From Protula sp. h YS-2021 (lineage: Eukaryota > Annelida > Polychaeta > Sabellida > Serpulidae), in NCBI GenBank assembly GCA_949752745.1, contig OX457027.1:15925916-15989915 (forward strand): 64,000 bases of DNA, given 5' to 3'. This document shows positions 1-9,301 of the stretch, piece by piece; the first letter of the stretch is position 1; each line of letters begins with the position of its first letter. A program made the translations under genes and the position numbers. The notes below the pieces were generated by a model. The model searched no databases. It worked only from the letters and a program-made list of their open reading frames with translations, and was not told the origin of the DNA.

Positions 1-565
1 GTCATATGGTTGTCATATGGTTACCATATGGTTGCCATATGGACGTCATAATGGCGTCATGAGGTGTTTTCGGAGCCCCATGGGGTTCCGAAAACAGTGA
101 CGTCATATTGACGTCATATGGACGTGTTATTGACGTGATATGGAGATCATATGGAGATCATATGGAGATCATATGGAGGTCATATGGAGGTCATATGAAC
201 GTCATATGAACGTCATAATGACGTAATATGGAGAGTGGGCGGCCATTCAAACGGGCGGCCATTCAAACGACCATTCAAACGGGCGGCCATTCAAACGACC
301 ATTCAAACGGGCGGCCATTCAAACAACCATCCAACGGCAGACGGACAGATGAGACACCTCCCCAAACGTACAAGTTCTCCATTTTATAAATAGAGAACTC
401 ATAGCTACATGGTTAGAGCTCACCTATAAACCCCCTTAAAGTCAAAAGGGGGTATAAAAAAGGGGGTAAAAAAACACCCCTTTTTTTTAAAGCATTTCCC
501 ACACTCTCATGCATACACATACATACTAACACCATGACACAATTAGCGCTTATTTCGTATTAGTG
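1..565. repeat. Left terminal inverted repeat of the Polinton (outer end outside window)
   Basis: This stretch is repeated in inverse complement at 16628-16711 plus 18981-19665. In order it holds CATATG-containing repeats of about 13 bp, a 30-bp palindrome centred on CCCCATGGGG (about 65-95), two perfect TGACGTCA sites (98-105, 109-116), a tandem array of a 16-bp GGGCGGCCATTCAAAC unit (238-335), and blocks of CCCCC/GGGGG with TATAAA. Base 1 corresponds roughly to 19535 on the right, so about 130 bp of the left end lies outside the window. Confidence 0.9.
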
Positions 566-568
566 AAT

Positions 569-584
569 GGCCCTTAGAAGGGCC
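569..584 (-). promoter_or_regulatory. Histone-type 3' stem-loop of the leftward accessory gene
   Basis: On the minus strand this reads GGCCCTTCTAAGGGCC, an exact fit to the metazoan histone mRNA stem-loop consensus GGYYYUUHUHARRRCC (6-bp stem, 4-base loop). It begins 22 bases after the stop codon at 606-608, inside the usual distance. The 3' flank ATTCA resembles the ACCA-type cleavage flank only loosely. The function as an RNA 3'-end signal is inferred. Confidence 0.65.
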
Positions 585-605
585 GGCAGGTTTTTGCTGC
601 CAGAC

Positions 606-1049
606 TTAGAAAAATTCGACGATGTCTTGGACTGGCCTTGCGCAGTGTGTTAATTGCTGGCTGTTGAAAACGTAATGATCCGTTTTCAGTCCGTAGGTGA
701 AGCATGCAGTCGTGTATTCATCAGCAAGCGCCGTCATGTGAGTCCAAATTGCAGCGCAGTAAATACATGATTGATGGCCGCAATCCACTGCAATAACGCG
801 ATCAGGACTGAGCATGCAGCCGCATGAGATACATATGTCGAGGTCTTGCTGGAGGAAGAATCTTCCCCATGCTGGATACTCTTCCTCCTCAAGTCTTGAT
901 GGTATCAATTCCCCCAGCATGGTGCATCGGAAGTAAGCCTCGACGTAATGTCCCTGCTCAATATTTTCCAACCGCTTTCCCAGCGTCACCCTCCGGTTAA
1001 AAAAGACCGGAACACAGAGGACCTTGGCGTTGGCAGGGTTCAGCAGCAT
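606..1049 (-). CDS. Accessory RING-like cysteine-rich protein (147 aa)
   Basis: A small outward-facing gene next to the left TIR, starting at the first ATG after an in-frame TGA. Residues 73-98 have a C-x2-C ... C-x-H-x2-C-x2-C arrangement, like the first half of a RING or treble-clef zinc site; the later cysteines (116, 136) do not complete a canonical RING. An acidic EEEE run lies at 54-57. The C-terminus (QDIVEFF) resembles LQDIVEFLD in the outward gene at the other end of the element. It shares a bidirectional control region with the gene starting at 1472 and ends in a histone-type stem-loop. The product is not recognised as a named family; an early regulatory role is inferred from position. 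Confidence 0.6.
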   Translation of the reverse strand: MLLNPANAKVLCVPVFFNRRVTLGKRLENIEQGHYVEAYFRCTMLGELIPSRLEEEEYPAWGRFFLQQDLDICISCGCMLSPDRVIAVDCGHQSCIYCAAIWTHMTALADEYTTACFTYGLKTDHYVFNSQQLTHCARPVQDIVEFF

Positions 1050-1221
1050 CTGGTAGAAAAAAATCTCTCAGGCTGGAACGCTGGCGGCACCACCGGCACT
1101 TGCACCTCCCTGACTTCCCTCACCGTGAGAACATCGTTTAACGCATAGAAGAGCTCCCTAGCCGTGAGAGATGAAAGCGGTTGTGAGCCTGAACTGAAAT
1201 GGCTACCACTTATATACCACT

Positions 1222-1410
1222 TGAAGTAAGGACCCCCCCTGGTAGCAGATATGAAGCAAGGACCCCCCCCTGGCAGCAGATATGAAGCAAGGACCCCCCC
1301 CCTGGCAGCAGATATGAAGCAAGGACCCCCCTGGCAGCAGATATGAAGCAAGGACCCCCCTGGGCAGCGGATATGAAGCAAGGACCCCCCCAGTCAGCAT
1401 ACAATGCGAG
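1222..1410. promoter_or_regulatory. Tandem repeat control region between divergent accessory genes (left)
   Basis: Six copies of a unit of about 29-33 bp with the core GAAGCAAGGACCCCCC followed by TGGCAGCAGATAT; the C-run varies from 6 to 9. The array ends with GTCAGCATACAATGCGAGG. The same core occurs inverted at 15468-15577, next to a sequence equivalent to that ending. Long frames through the array (rich in GGSLLHICCQGG) come from the repeat length and are not treated as genes. Confidence 0.8.
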
Positions 1411-1425
1411 GATGGTGGCTAGTAG

Positions 1426-1433
1426 TATATAAA
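1426..1433 (+). promoter_or_regulatory. TATA box for the gene at 1472
   Basis: TATATAAA lies 39 bases before the ATG. The surrounding GGCTAGTAGTATATAAAG matches GGCTCAGTAGTATAAAAACG on the minus strand ahead of the gene starting at 15377, supporting common origin of the two promoters. Confidence 0.7.
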
Positions 1434-1471
1434 GGTGGGTTACAGCTGCATTATCCAACACAAGCAGCAAG

Positions 1472-1825
1472 ATGTCGACAAGTCGTAAAATCACAGTGAT
1501 GCGAAACGGCAAGGCAGTGACGCTAACGACTGAGTGTTATAAGTGTTGGGTATGGTTGGAGTACCCAGGTCAACCACACAACTGCCCGGTGCACCACAAT
1601 GCACCACGACATTACTGCTGCAAAACTTGCGGTGGACTGCTCTGGTACAAGTTTACTGCGAGATTGCCAGGACCGGAGCCATGCACGGACTGCTGGTGGT
1701 GCGGTGCGACGCTGAAAAACTTTGGCTACTATAACTTCCATCCGTTCAAGTGTGCACGAAGATCGTTCTCCATGGAACAATTTTACAGATATCAGTGTAA
1801 TTGCGGAAATCCGACTTGTTGGTGA
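1472..1825 (+). CDS. Accessory cysteine-rich multi-zinc-knuckle protein (117 aa)
   Basis: An inward-facing accessory gene with 13 cysteines in 117 residues. CxxC pairs lie at 22/25, 50/53, 71/74 and 74/77, with further cysteines at 94, 109, 111 and 116, suggesting two or three zinc sites. It starts MSTSRK, close to METSRK at the start of the inward gene of the other TIR-proximal pair. A TATA box precedes it and a histone-type stem-loop follows 25 bases after the stop. No named family is recognised; a DNA- or protein-binding early regulator is a reasonable guess only. Confidence 0.65.
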   Translation: MSTSRKITVMRNGKAVTLTTECYKCWVWLEYPGQPHNCPVHHNAPRHYCCKTCGGLLWYKFTARLPGPEPCTDCWWCGATLKNFGYYNFHPFKCARRSFSMEQFYRYQCNCGNPTCW

Positions 1826-1849
1826 TGAGCCAACTCACTTACATCTTTC

Positions 1850-1865
1850 GGCCCTTCTAAGGGCC
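1850..1865 (+). promoter_or_regulatory. Histone-type 3' stem-loop after the gene at 1472
   Basis: GGCCCTTCTAAGGGCC, exactly matching GGYYYUUHUHARRRCC, starts 25 bases after the stop codon and is followed by ATCC. It is identical to the minus-strand stem-loop at 569-584. A TATA box for the polymerase follows 50 bases later, so it also marks a transcription-unit boundary. Confidence 0.7.
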
Positions 1866-1914
1866 ATCCTCTGCTGTGAAATGAAAACGCAAATTCTGTC
1901 CATGTATGAGTGTG

Positions 1915-1922
1915 TATAAAAG
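1915..1922 (+). promoter_or_regulatory. TATA box for the DNA polymerase gene
   Basis: TATAAAAG lies 51 bases before the first in-frame ATG at 1973. The frame is open further upstream only through a non-ATG start, so this box supports 1973 as the true start. Confidence 0.7.
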
Positions 1923-1972
1923 GGGTATGTCTGAGATTACATTTCAGCATTTCAGTTTCAGCAGCACTAGCT

Positions 1973-4900
1973 ATGATGAAAAGTGAAGAGCATGGGAAAG
2001 GAGCAAAGAGACAAAGGATGGAAGAAGATGACATTTGGCCATACGGTCAAGTTCAGTGTATGGAATGCAATGTGAAATTTCCATCTATGGATACTTATGA
2101 GACACATACATGCAGTAAAGCTGAGATGAAAGGAGCAAAGAGACAAAAGATGGAAGAAGATGACATTTGGCCATACGGTCAAGTTCAGTGTATGGAATGC
2201 AATGTAAAATTTCCATCTATGGATACTTATGAGGCACATGCATGCATACCAGCTGAGATGGACAATGCACCTCATGAAGAACATGTTTCAAAGAAACAAA
2301 AGACAGGACAAGTAGGGAGAGGTAGAAGGCTTAGTCTTGGTGAAAACGCGCAGGAAAAACGGTTTGAATCTGAGGATGGATCAGATTTACTGCTTGAAAT
2401 GCGACAGCAAGAGAACCGTATCAAGACACATTTGTTGGAGACCTTAAACCATGGAATGAAATGGTACATTGTCGTGCATGCACGTTTCAAGAAACTGACA
2501 GCAAATGATGAAGGTGTTATGGTAGAACAAGTGGATAATGCATTTATCAGCAGTCCAACATATGCAGCATACAATCCAGCAGATATTGAGCAGGACCTGC
2601 CAGAAGCCTATAAAGAATTATTTACCAAGTTTGACGAACATGAGCGACAAGGCTCTGGCTGGGTATTGGATAACATACTATACATTGAAGTACATACAGC
2701 TACGTTGGTTCCTCTAGAAGCGAGTAGTTATGTTCCACTACCGAAGAAAGTGAAGAAAACAGAAGGTGTGATAAACATTAAGAATGATGATAACAAGTGT
2801 TTCTTATGGTCAGTATTGGCTTACCTTCACCCTCATGACAACAACCCAAATCGCGTGAATCATTACAAGCCATTTGAGAAGGAATTAAAGGTAGAGGGTA
2901 TGACATTTCCGACACCAATTACTGACATTCCAAAGTTTGAAAAGGAGAACGATGTAGCCATCAACGTGTTTGGATATGAACAAGATGTAGTTGTTCCAAT
3001 ACAACTTAGTCGAAACGTCAGTGTGAGAGAAAACAACTTACTTCTGATTAGCAATGACAAGACGAGGCATTACTGCCTCATCAAGAATTTTAGCAGACTT
3101 ATGTCTTATCGATCAAAGCATAAGGCTGCATATTTTTATTGTTTCAACTGTCTTCACGGGTTTGTACGACAAGATCTTTTAGATAAACATCGTGAAGTGT
3201 GTGACAAGAATGGAGCACAACGTTTATCATTTCCCAAGGAACCCTTCATCAAGTTCAAGAATGTGGCTAAACAACAGCGAGCACCTTTTGTGATTTATGC
3301 CGACTTTGAATGTTTCACGCAAAAGCATGAAGAAGGACACAAGTATCAACATCATCGTCCAAACAGCTTTGCCTATGTGGTTGTAAGCCAGTACGACACA
3401 CGTGCACCAGTTGTGTATCGAGGAGACAATGCTGTGAAAGTCTTTTTAGACCATATGGTGAATGAACGTGATCGTATTGTACGTGGTTTAGAGCGGCCAA
3501 AGGAAATGGTGATGACTCGTGAAGACAAAAGGAATTTCAAGAACGCTGTTGATTGCTACATTTGTCATGAATCTCTAGGAGCAGATCGTGTGAGAGATCA
3601 TGACCATATCAATGGCAAATATCGTGGAGCAGCGCACAATGAATGCAACTTACAATTCCGACTAAGAAAGGATCAGCAAGGGGATAAAGATTCTTTTATC
3701 ATTCCGTGTTTTTCCACAATTTACGAGGCTATGACAGTCACCTGATCATGGAGGAAATTTGGAAATTCAAAGGTGAAACGATTACAGTCATTCCCAACAC
3801 CATTGAAAAATATATTGCATTCACCATGAGCAATCTGAAATTTACAGACAGCTTTCAGTTCATGAGTACCTCTCTACAGAAGTTGGTATCCAACCTTGCA
3901 GCAGAAGGGAAAGATAACTTCTACAACATGACCTCTCAAATTCACGATAGTAACCAACAAGATTTGTTGTTGAGAAAGGAAGTGTACCCCTATGATTATG
4001 TGGACGAATCATCCAAGTTTGCTGAAACACAGCTGCCATCAAAGGACAAGTTTTATAGTCAGCTTAGCGAAGAGGACATTAGCGATGAGGATTATGCGCA
4101 TGCACAGAAGGTGTGGGATACATTCAACTGTACCACATTTGGTTTATTACTAGCTGACGTGTTTGAAAATTTTCGTCAAGTATGCCTCAACACGTATGAA
4201 TTGGATCCTGCTCACTACTATACAGCACCAGGACTGTCGTGGGATGCAATGTTGAAAGCGACAAAGGTGAAGTTGGAATTGATCAATGACATTGACATGT
4301 ATCAAATGGTTGAGCAAGGCATACGCGGAGGAATATCTGTGATCACACACAAGTATGCGAAAGCGAATAATCCCTACGTAGCAGATTACAATTCTGAGAT
4401 ACCAAGCAACTATCTGATGTACCTCGACGCAAACAACTTGTATGGCTGGGCCATGTCACAAAGCATGCCGTAAAGAGGATTTATGTGGGTGAGCGAGCCA
4501 GAATCCCTCGACTTCATGGACGTAGCTGAAGATGATGACATTGGATTCATTTTGGAAGTGGATTTAGAATATCCAAATTCAATCCATGATCGTCATAATC
4601 ACTACCCACTGGCTCCAGAACGGAAATGTGTCAAAGTTGGAGAATTGTCAGAGTACAGTCAGAAGCTGCAGAAAGATCTAAACATGAAAGAGAAACCCAG
4701 TGAAAAGCTCATTCCTAACTTGTCTGACAAGAAGAAATATGTACTTCATTACAGGAATTTACAACAGTACGTCTCACTGGGGTTGAAAGTCACTAAAGTT
4801 CATCGCGCCATCATGTTTAAACAGAGCAAATGGCTGGCGAAATACATTACCTTGAACACGGAAAAGAGAAAATTGGCCAAGAACCCATTTGAGAAAGACT

Positions 4901-5672
4901 TCTTCAAACTGATGAACAACTCGGTGTTTGGCAAAACCATGGAAAATGTGAGAAAGCAAATCAATGTTGAACTTGTTCACAAGGAAAAGCGGTTCAAGAA
5001 ACTTGTAGCCAAACCTTCTTTCCACAAATTCAAAATTTTCAACGAAGATTTGACCGCAGTACATTTACGCAAAGTGGACTTGCTTCTGGATAAACCCATT
5101 CAAGTTGGCTTCACCATTCTCGACCTCAGCAAAGTGCTCATGTTCAACTTTCATTACAACTACATCATGGTCAAGTATCCCAAGCCAAGTTGTTGTTCAG
5201 CGACACCGACAGTCTATGTTACGACATAGAAACGGAAGATATCTACAAGGATATGCAGCAAGATGCTGACCTGTTCGACACAAGTGACTATCCGCCAGAT
5301 CACTTCCTACATTCCAACGTGAACAAAAAAGTGCTTGGGAAAATGAAGGATGAGACGGCAGGCATCCCCATTGAAGAGTTTGTTGGACTCAGACCGAAAA
5401 TGTACAGTTTATTGTGCGGTGGGAAAGAAAAACATGCAGCTAAAGGCATCACTCAAGCTTGTCAAAGACGCATTAAACATGCGCAGTATAGAGACAGTTT
5501 GTTCAAGAAAACTCAAACGATGGCTACAGGACACATTATTCGAAGTCATAGTCACCAGCTTTTCTCGGAGAAGTTGAGGAAAATAGCCCTCTCCCCATAT
5601 GACGACAAGCGATATGTATTGGATGATGGCTATTCCACTTTAGCGCATGGACATTACAAAGCAATAGCATAA
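1973..5672 (+). pseudogene. polB: Protein-primed family B DNA polymerase, broken in three places
   Basis: Replicates the element by protein priming from its termini. Unusually, the N-terminus has two near-identical 44-residue units, each with a CxxC...H.C finger (2000-2131 and 2132-2263). Exonuclease motif I is YADFE (near 3297); motif II is HNLRGYDSH (near 3712-3740). Polymerase motif A is DANNLYG (near 4428), motif B is NNSVFG (near 4915) and motif C is FSDTDS (near 5196); KMYS (near 5400) follows. All are conserved. The reading frame is lost by a 1-base shift near 3705, an in-frame TAA at 4471-4473 (before RGF-W) and another shift near 5185. It is the first gene of the rightward unit. Family assignment is secure; activity of this copy is doubtful. 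Confidence 0.93.
2000..2263 (+). repeat. In-frame 132-bp duplication encoding twin zinc-finger units in the polymerase N-terminus
   Basis: Two adjacent copies with a period of 132 bp (44 codons) differ at only a few bases. Each encodes a basic/acidic stretch (GAKRQ-MEEDDIWPYGQ) and a CMEC...H-C finger. The near identity points to recent duplication. Confidence 0.85.
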
Positions 5673-5729
5673 AAGAGGGAGATCCTCCAACGGAAGAGTT
5701 ATTTGAGGTGTGAACATTGAAGCGTTAAC

Positions 5730-5969
5730 ATGGAACGTGAAAGTCGTAAGAGATCTACAATTGATATGGATACTCTTGCAGATACAGTTAAAGACTTAAA
5801 AGTGAAAAATCCTACCACTACCATCAAGAAATTGAAAGTGGAGACGGTGCCAACACCACAGTCGTGGGATGGAATGCTTTCTCTAGGAAATGGAAAGTAT
5901 ATCAAGATTATGAAACAAAGCAATGAAGGAGTGGATAAAAGGCTTCGTAGACAAGAAGGTGGCTCATAA
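5730..5969 (+). CDS. Small basic protein downstream of polymerase (79 aa)
   Basis: A short lysine-rich protein, unrecognised. It has an N-terminal basic patch (RESRKRS), a Lys/Val-rich middle and a short strand-like segment (MLSLGNGKYIKIM). It starts at the first ATG 57 bases after the polymerase stop and is followed 13 bases later by the next gene, so it is probably part of the same rightward unit. It could be a truncated relative of the PC4-like genes that follow. Confidence 0.5.
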   Translation: MERESRKRSTIDMDTLADTVKDLKVKNPTTTIKKLKVETVPTPQSWDGMLSLGNGKYIKIMKQSNEGVDKRLRRQEGGS

Positions 5970-5981
5970 CAAGGTAAAAAC

Positions 5982-6353
5982 ATGAATGCACTCATGCTGA
6001 ACGGTGGTGTTTACCTTGCTGTAAATGAGAGGATTGAAGTGATACTAGATTCTCAGACAAGTTATCATCGGTTTAAACCTGAAGTGTGGAAAGACTTTAA
6101 AAACATACCACTTGAACCTGGGTTTAAACGTAGACTTGAAAATAAAGTGGAAGTGACGGTAGCTGAATATGATTCTAACATACGTGTAGAAATCTGTAGA
6201 AATCTTTTACAGGATTATCCAGAGGATTATAAGGGAGTTGTGCCAGATACACCATATACAGATTTGATCCTCTTTGATATCAAGAACTGGCGTGCAGTCT
6301 TACGATTCCTAGAAGCTATACAACATCCACTCTTCACCATCTTGCGAGCATAA
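5982..6353 (+). CDS. PC4-like beta-strand/helix repeat protein (123 aa)
   Basis: Two units are visible, each a set of strand-like segments followed by a helix with a conserved Trp: residues about 7-42 (ending FKPEVWKDFK) and about 54-113 (ending LILFDIKNWRAVLRFLEAI). This strand-helix pattern resembles the single-stranded-DNA-binding fold of transcriptional coactivator PC4/p15. Similar units occur in the next gene and in the gene at 13686-14306, so this looks like an amplified family in the element. A nucleic-acid-binding role in replication or late transcription is inferred. The resemblance is by pattern only. Confidence 0.5.
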   Translation: MNALMLNGGVYLAVNERIEVILDSQTSYHRFKPEVWKDFKNIPLEPGFKRRLENKVEVTVAEYDSNIRVEICRNLLQDYPEDYKGVVPDTPYTDLILFDIKNWRAVLRFLEAIQHPLFTILRA

Positions 6354-6407
6354 AAACGTCTTTGCAGACAAGGAGACAGCTCATAGTTCATCTGACTGTT
6401 GAACGAG

Positions 6408-6858
6408 ATGGAAGACTTTTTATCGGAATATAAACCAATTACGCATGGATTCTCATATCTGAGAAACGTATATGATGACATTGTGCTAAGACATTTTGGA
6501 AAGTATATCATTCTATCAACTGACGAACAATCTGTGTTGAAAGACCATCTAGAGAAGTTCAGGATACCTGGCTTTCTCCTGACAGTCTCAAATGAATTAG
6601 AAGTGCGTGTGACTGAGAACTGCTTAGACGTGTTTGTACAATTTCGTCAATATGACGAGCTTACAGAATGCTACGACTACATCACCCTCAACACAGTGGA
6701 ATGGTACGCTCTGTTACAAGCATTGGATTGGAAAGAACCTAACGCTTGAATTCAAAGAGGAAGGAGTGCAACTCATGCGAGGCACCAAGTCCATTGAACT
6801 GACGCATCCCATGTGTGTTATGGTGATGAACATTGACATGAATAATAAAGTTTGGTAG
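6408..6858 (+). CDS. PC4-like repeat protein, probably frameshifted near its end
   Basis: The first ATG of the frame is at 6408; the frame is open a little further up only from a TTG. Strand-helix units end with YIILSTDEQSVLKDHL and YDYITLNTVEWYALLQAL, the latter a close match to the PC4-like pattern. This frame stops at 6749. A different frame then reads LTLEFKEEGVQLMRG...IELTHPMCVMVM to 6858, which looks like a third unit, so a 1-base shift near 6735 is likely. If the shift is an assembly error the protein would be about 150 aa. Poly(A) signals follow. Confidence 0.5.
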
Positions 6859-7134
6859 TGGACAGTGTTATGCTAGTTTTCATAGCATTTACAAACGTGG
6901 ATGTAATGTCTATGATACATATATTAATTTAGATTGGTATGAATGGCATGTGTTTATTGATGTATTGAATGTATTTGTAAAATAAAAATTCAATGTAAAA
7001 TAATTGTGAAATGTAAATAATGTATAACACAATAAAAAAGAATGTTGTATAAAACTGTCTTGTTTATTTACAATATTCATAATACAATTCACAATTACCA
7101 ACAACTTAACTAATGCAACTTAACTAATACAACA
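6859..7134. terminator. Convergent polyadenylation region
   Basis: AT-rich gap between the rightward and leftward units. AATAAA on the plus strand at 6981-6986 and 7031-7036 serves the polymerase unit; TTTATT at 7063-7068 is AATAAA on the minus strand for the virion unit. No stem-loop of the histone type is seen here, unlike at the accessory gene ends. Confidence 0.6.
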
Positions 7135-7572
7135 TCAATAAAATAATGGTTTATAATGTCTATATACAAAATCCTTTACAACAAAATCACCATCACTTCT
7201 TCTTAATACATCAATGATTTCAAAAGGACTATGTCCTCGAGCTCTTTGAATTATATAATACACACAATAAAATCCACATGTAGAGGGTATCGGTGTTTGT
7301 AATGGAACTGAATTATAAATGAAATTAAACTTTAAAAACTTGTTCAAACGACTGTCTATAGGTAAAAGTCCATAAGAGTCAAAATATTCTGCAGGGTCTT
7401 CATCATAATATACTGCCACCCAATGCTCTCCTGGCTCATCATGATCGTCTGTGTTGATGACATAGGCACCACGTTGTAAAGATGGTAACTGGTCCATGGC
7501 AAACACACCTTGAAACAAGTCTTTTGTCGTGGCATCATGGGATAGGATGGCTTCTATCTGCTTCGTGTTCAT
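7135..7572 (-). CDS. Adenain-type cysteine protease (maturation protease, 145 aa)
   Basis: Processes virion precursors during capsid maturation. The catalytic His lies in GEHWVAVYYDED (about residue 50), an acidic residue follows in EYFDSYG, and the nucleophile Cys is in PSTCGFYCVYYI. This is the arrangement of adenovirus protease and of Polinton PRO. Length is close to the short Polinton forms and shorter than adenain (about 200 aa). It is the last gene of the leftward unit; its ATG overlaps the stop of the capsid gene (ATGA). The frame is intact. Confidence 0.92.
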   Translation of the reverse strand: MNTKQIEAILSHDATTKDLFQGVFAMDQLPSLQRGAYVINTDDHDEPGEHWVAVYYDEDPAEYFDSYGLLPIDSRLNKFLKFNFIYNSVPLQTPIPSTCGFYCVYYIIQRARGHSPFEIIDVLRRSDGDFVVKDFVYRHYKPLFY

Positions 7573-8942
7573 GACTGGTAGTCGAATTGAATGCTACGAT
7601 TTGCACTTATTTCAACAATGTTATCAAATTCAGCATACACTATAACATTAACTGTATTTTGCAAGGCACCAGCAAAATTCATTTTTAGTCTCAAATTCCC
7701 ATGTTTGATAAGGGCATAATGATCAGCACCATCATAATCAGGTGCTAAGTCAAAAGAAAACAAAGAATAACCTCTAGACCAATCTTCCCGTTTTATAATG
7801 GAACTTTTCTCACCATCCAATCTATCAAAAGATTTGTAAAGAGTTTCAAAAGCATCAAGATATTTGCCTTGATTTATATCAAGCTTGACAGGTTTGGATA
7901 GGACTGGTTCACCATCAGAGTAAAGCTGCATAAAGTTAAGATTAAAATGTTCAAAATTGTATGGATTTCTCAATACTGTTCCAGCAAAGGATTCATTATG
8001 GTCCATTCCAATGACAATACGCTTTGGTAATTGGCCTAAAAAGATGCTATCTTTCACAAAAGATTGAAATCCAGTTGGAATAGCTAAAACTTTACATTCT
8101 TTTCTATTAACAATAAACTTAGCAGGACTTTTCATCACTGCATCTGCATGTCCCAACTGAATACCTGGACTAACCCTCACTTTGCGAATGGTTAAAAACG
8201 CTTCTCTCACTTCTACTTTAAAACCATTATTTGCAGCCATTAATACATATCCATCTTTTTTTCTATGTAAACGTAATTTCATACTAACACCATTGGGAAA
8301 ATAACGATCCGGCTCAAACAAATCTACCCTTAAACCGCGTGTAAGCATAAACTCACGGCTTAGACGTGTATACAAATAGCGATTATGTAAACCATTATTT
8401 CCTGTTTCAGCTATATCACCACCTTCAATATTTACATGAAAACCTGATACATATCTTTCATGATTAGGTCTTTTCACCTCATGAGTATTCATTGACCCGG
8501 CAGTATCTTTATAGATGAGACGCATAGAGCGCTCAGAATTGAGACTTTCTTCCGAGTCATGAATGAGATGAGATATGATGCTGGTATAACCATGGGTATT
8601 GTTACTATGTGATATCAAACGATCATTTAGAAATAATTCAATATTGGATCATAACCCATTAAACAAATCATTGATACATGACACGTTATCATCTACACCA
8701 CACAGTGTTCCATCAGCCTTTACAATGCGGCATACAATATGGAGTTTACTGTTCTTTAAATCCAGATATTCTTCTGTACTCGCAGGAATGTAGAATTCTA
8801 TTGGAGCACCCTCTCTAATGGTAGTCATTGGTTGATAGTCTACATTATAACTTTTTTCTACAGCAGTTTGCGTTGGTGGTATGTGAAACCATTCTAATGG
8901 AGAAAGGCTACATTCACAAGAATGATTATGAATTAAAGACAT
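7569..8942 (-). pseudogene. Major capsid protein (double jelly-roll), interrupted by an in-frame TGA
   Basis: Polinton/adintovirus hexon-like major capsid protein, of the type often annotated in animal genomes as F54H12.2-like. The N-terminal part is at 8942-8649 and the remainder at 8648-7569, all in one frame; a TGA at 8649-8651 separates them where a tryptophan codon is plausible (TGG to TGA). Typical features include PIEFYIP near the N-terminus, the FLND...SNNTHGY segment after the stop, and a C-terminal strand NVIVYAEFDNIVEI. Total about 457 codons, as usual for the family. It overlaps the protease start by four bases. Confidence 0.88.
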
Positions 8943-8944
8943 GA

Positions 8945-9301
8945 TTAAAAAATATCTTTCTTATGTTTTTTTGATGTTATCCGTTTAGCTGCCTTTCGCC
9001 TTCTGACACGTTTTGCTCGTTTCGGTCTCTTTTGTCCTCGTAACCCACCACCAAACATACGTTGTGCTACTCGACCTGTAACATCTTTCGCAATATCTTT
9101 TGCAGCCCTTTTAAGATGTGGTGCAACGATTTTAGCCCCTGTCTTAAGCAGTGGAATAGCTTTTCGAGCAAATGATCCCAGTATTGAACCAATACCATCT
9201 CCATATTGTATTCGCGCTCCTTTAAATCCTGGTAATTCTCCACCCACTTGGCGAAGAAAATGGTTGCGATATATAGATGGATTGTGTGTGTATGCTTTCA
9301 T
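8945..9301 (-). CDS. Adenovirus pVI/pX-like virion protein precursor (118 aa)
   Basis: A small basic protein with a conserved stretch GGELPGFKGARIQYGDGIGS (about 20-39), an amphipathic middle and a very basic C-terminus (KRPKRAKRVRRRKAAKR). Gly-Gly sites (QVGGE, MFGGG) resemble substrates of adenain-type proteases, so the neighbouring protease probably cleaves it. Polintons carry such a protein next to the penton and capsid genes. A role in DNA packing or membrane lysis is known for the adenovirus counterparts; here it is inferred. Its ATG overlaps the penton stop (ATGA). Confidence 0.75.
   Translation of the reverse strand: MKAYTHNPSIYRNHFLRQVGGELPGFKGARIQYGDGIGSILGSFARKAIPLLKTGAKIVAPHLKRAAKDIAKDVTGRVAQRMFGGGLRGQKRPKRAKRVRRRKAAKRITSKKHKKDIF

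Noticed and set aside
1040..1512. Three overlapping minus-strand frames rich in GGSLLHICCQGG
   Set aside because: They are translations of the GAAGCAAGGACCCCCC repeats in different frames; the region is a promoter array and the frames have no independent support.
1973..8942. Programmed stop-codon readthrough or frameshifting
   Set aside because: Stops are of different types and positions across genes, without a repeated slippery site or downstream structure; decay or sequencing error is simpler.
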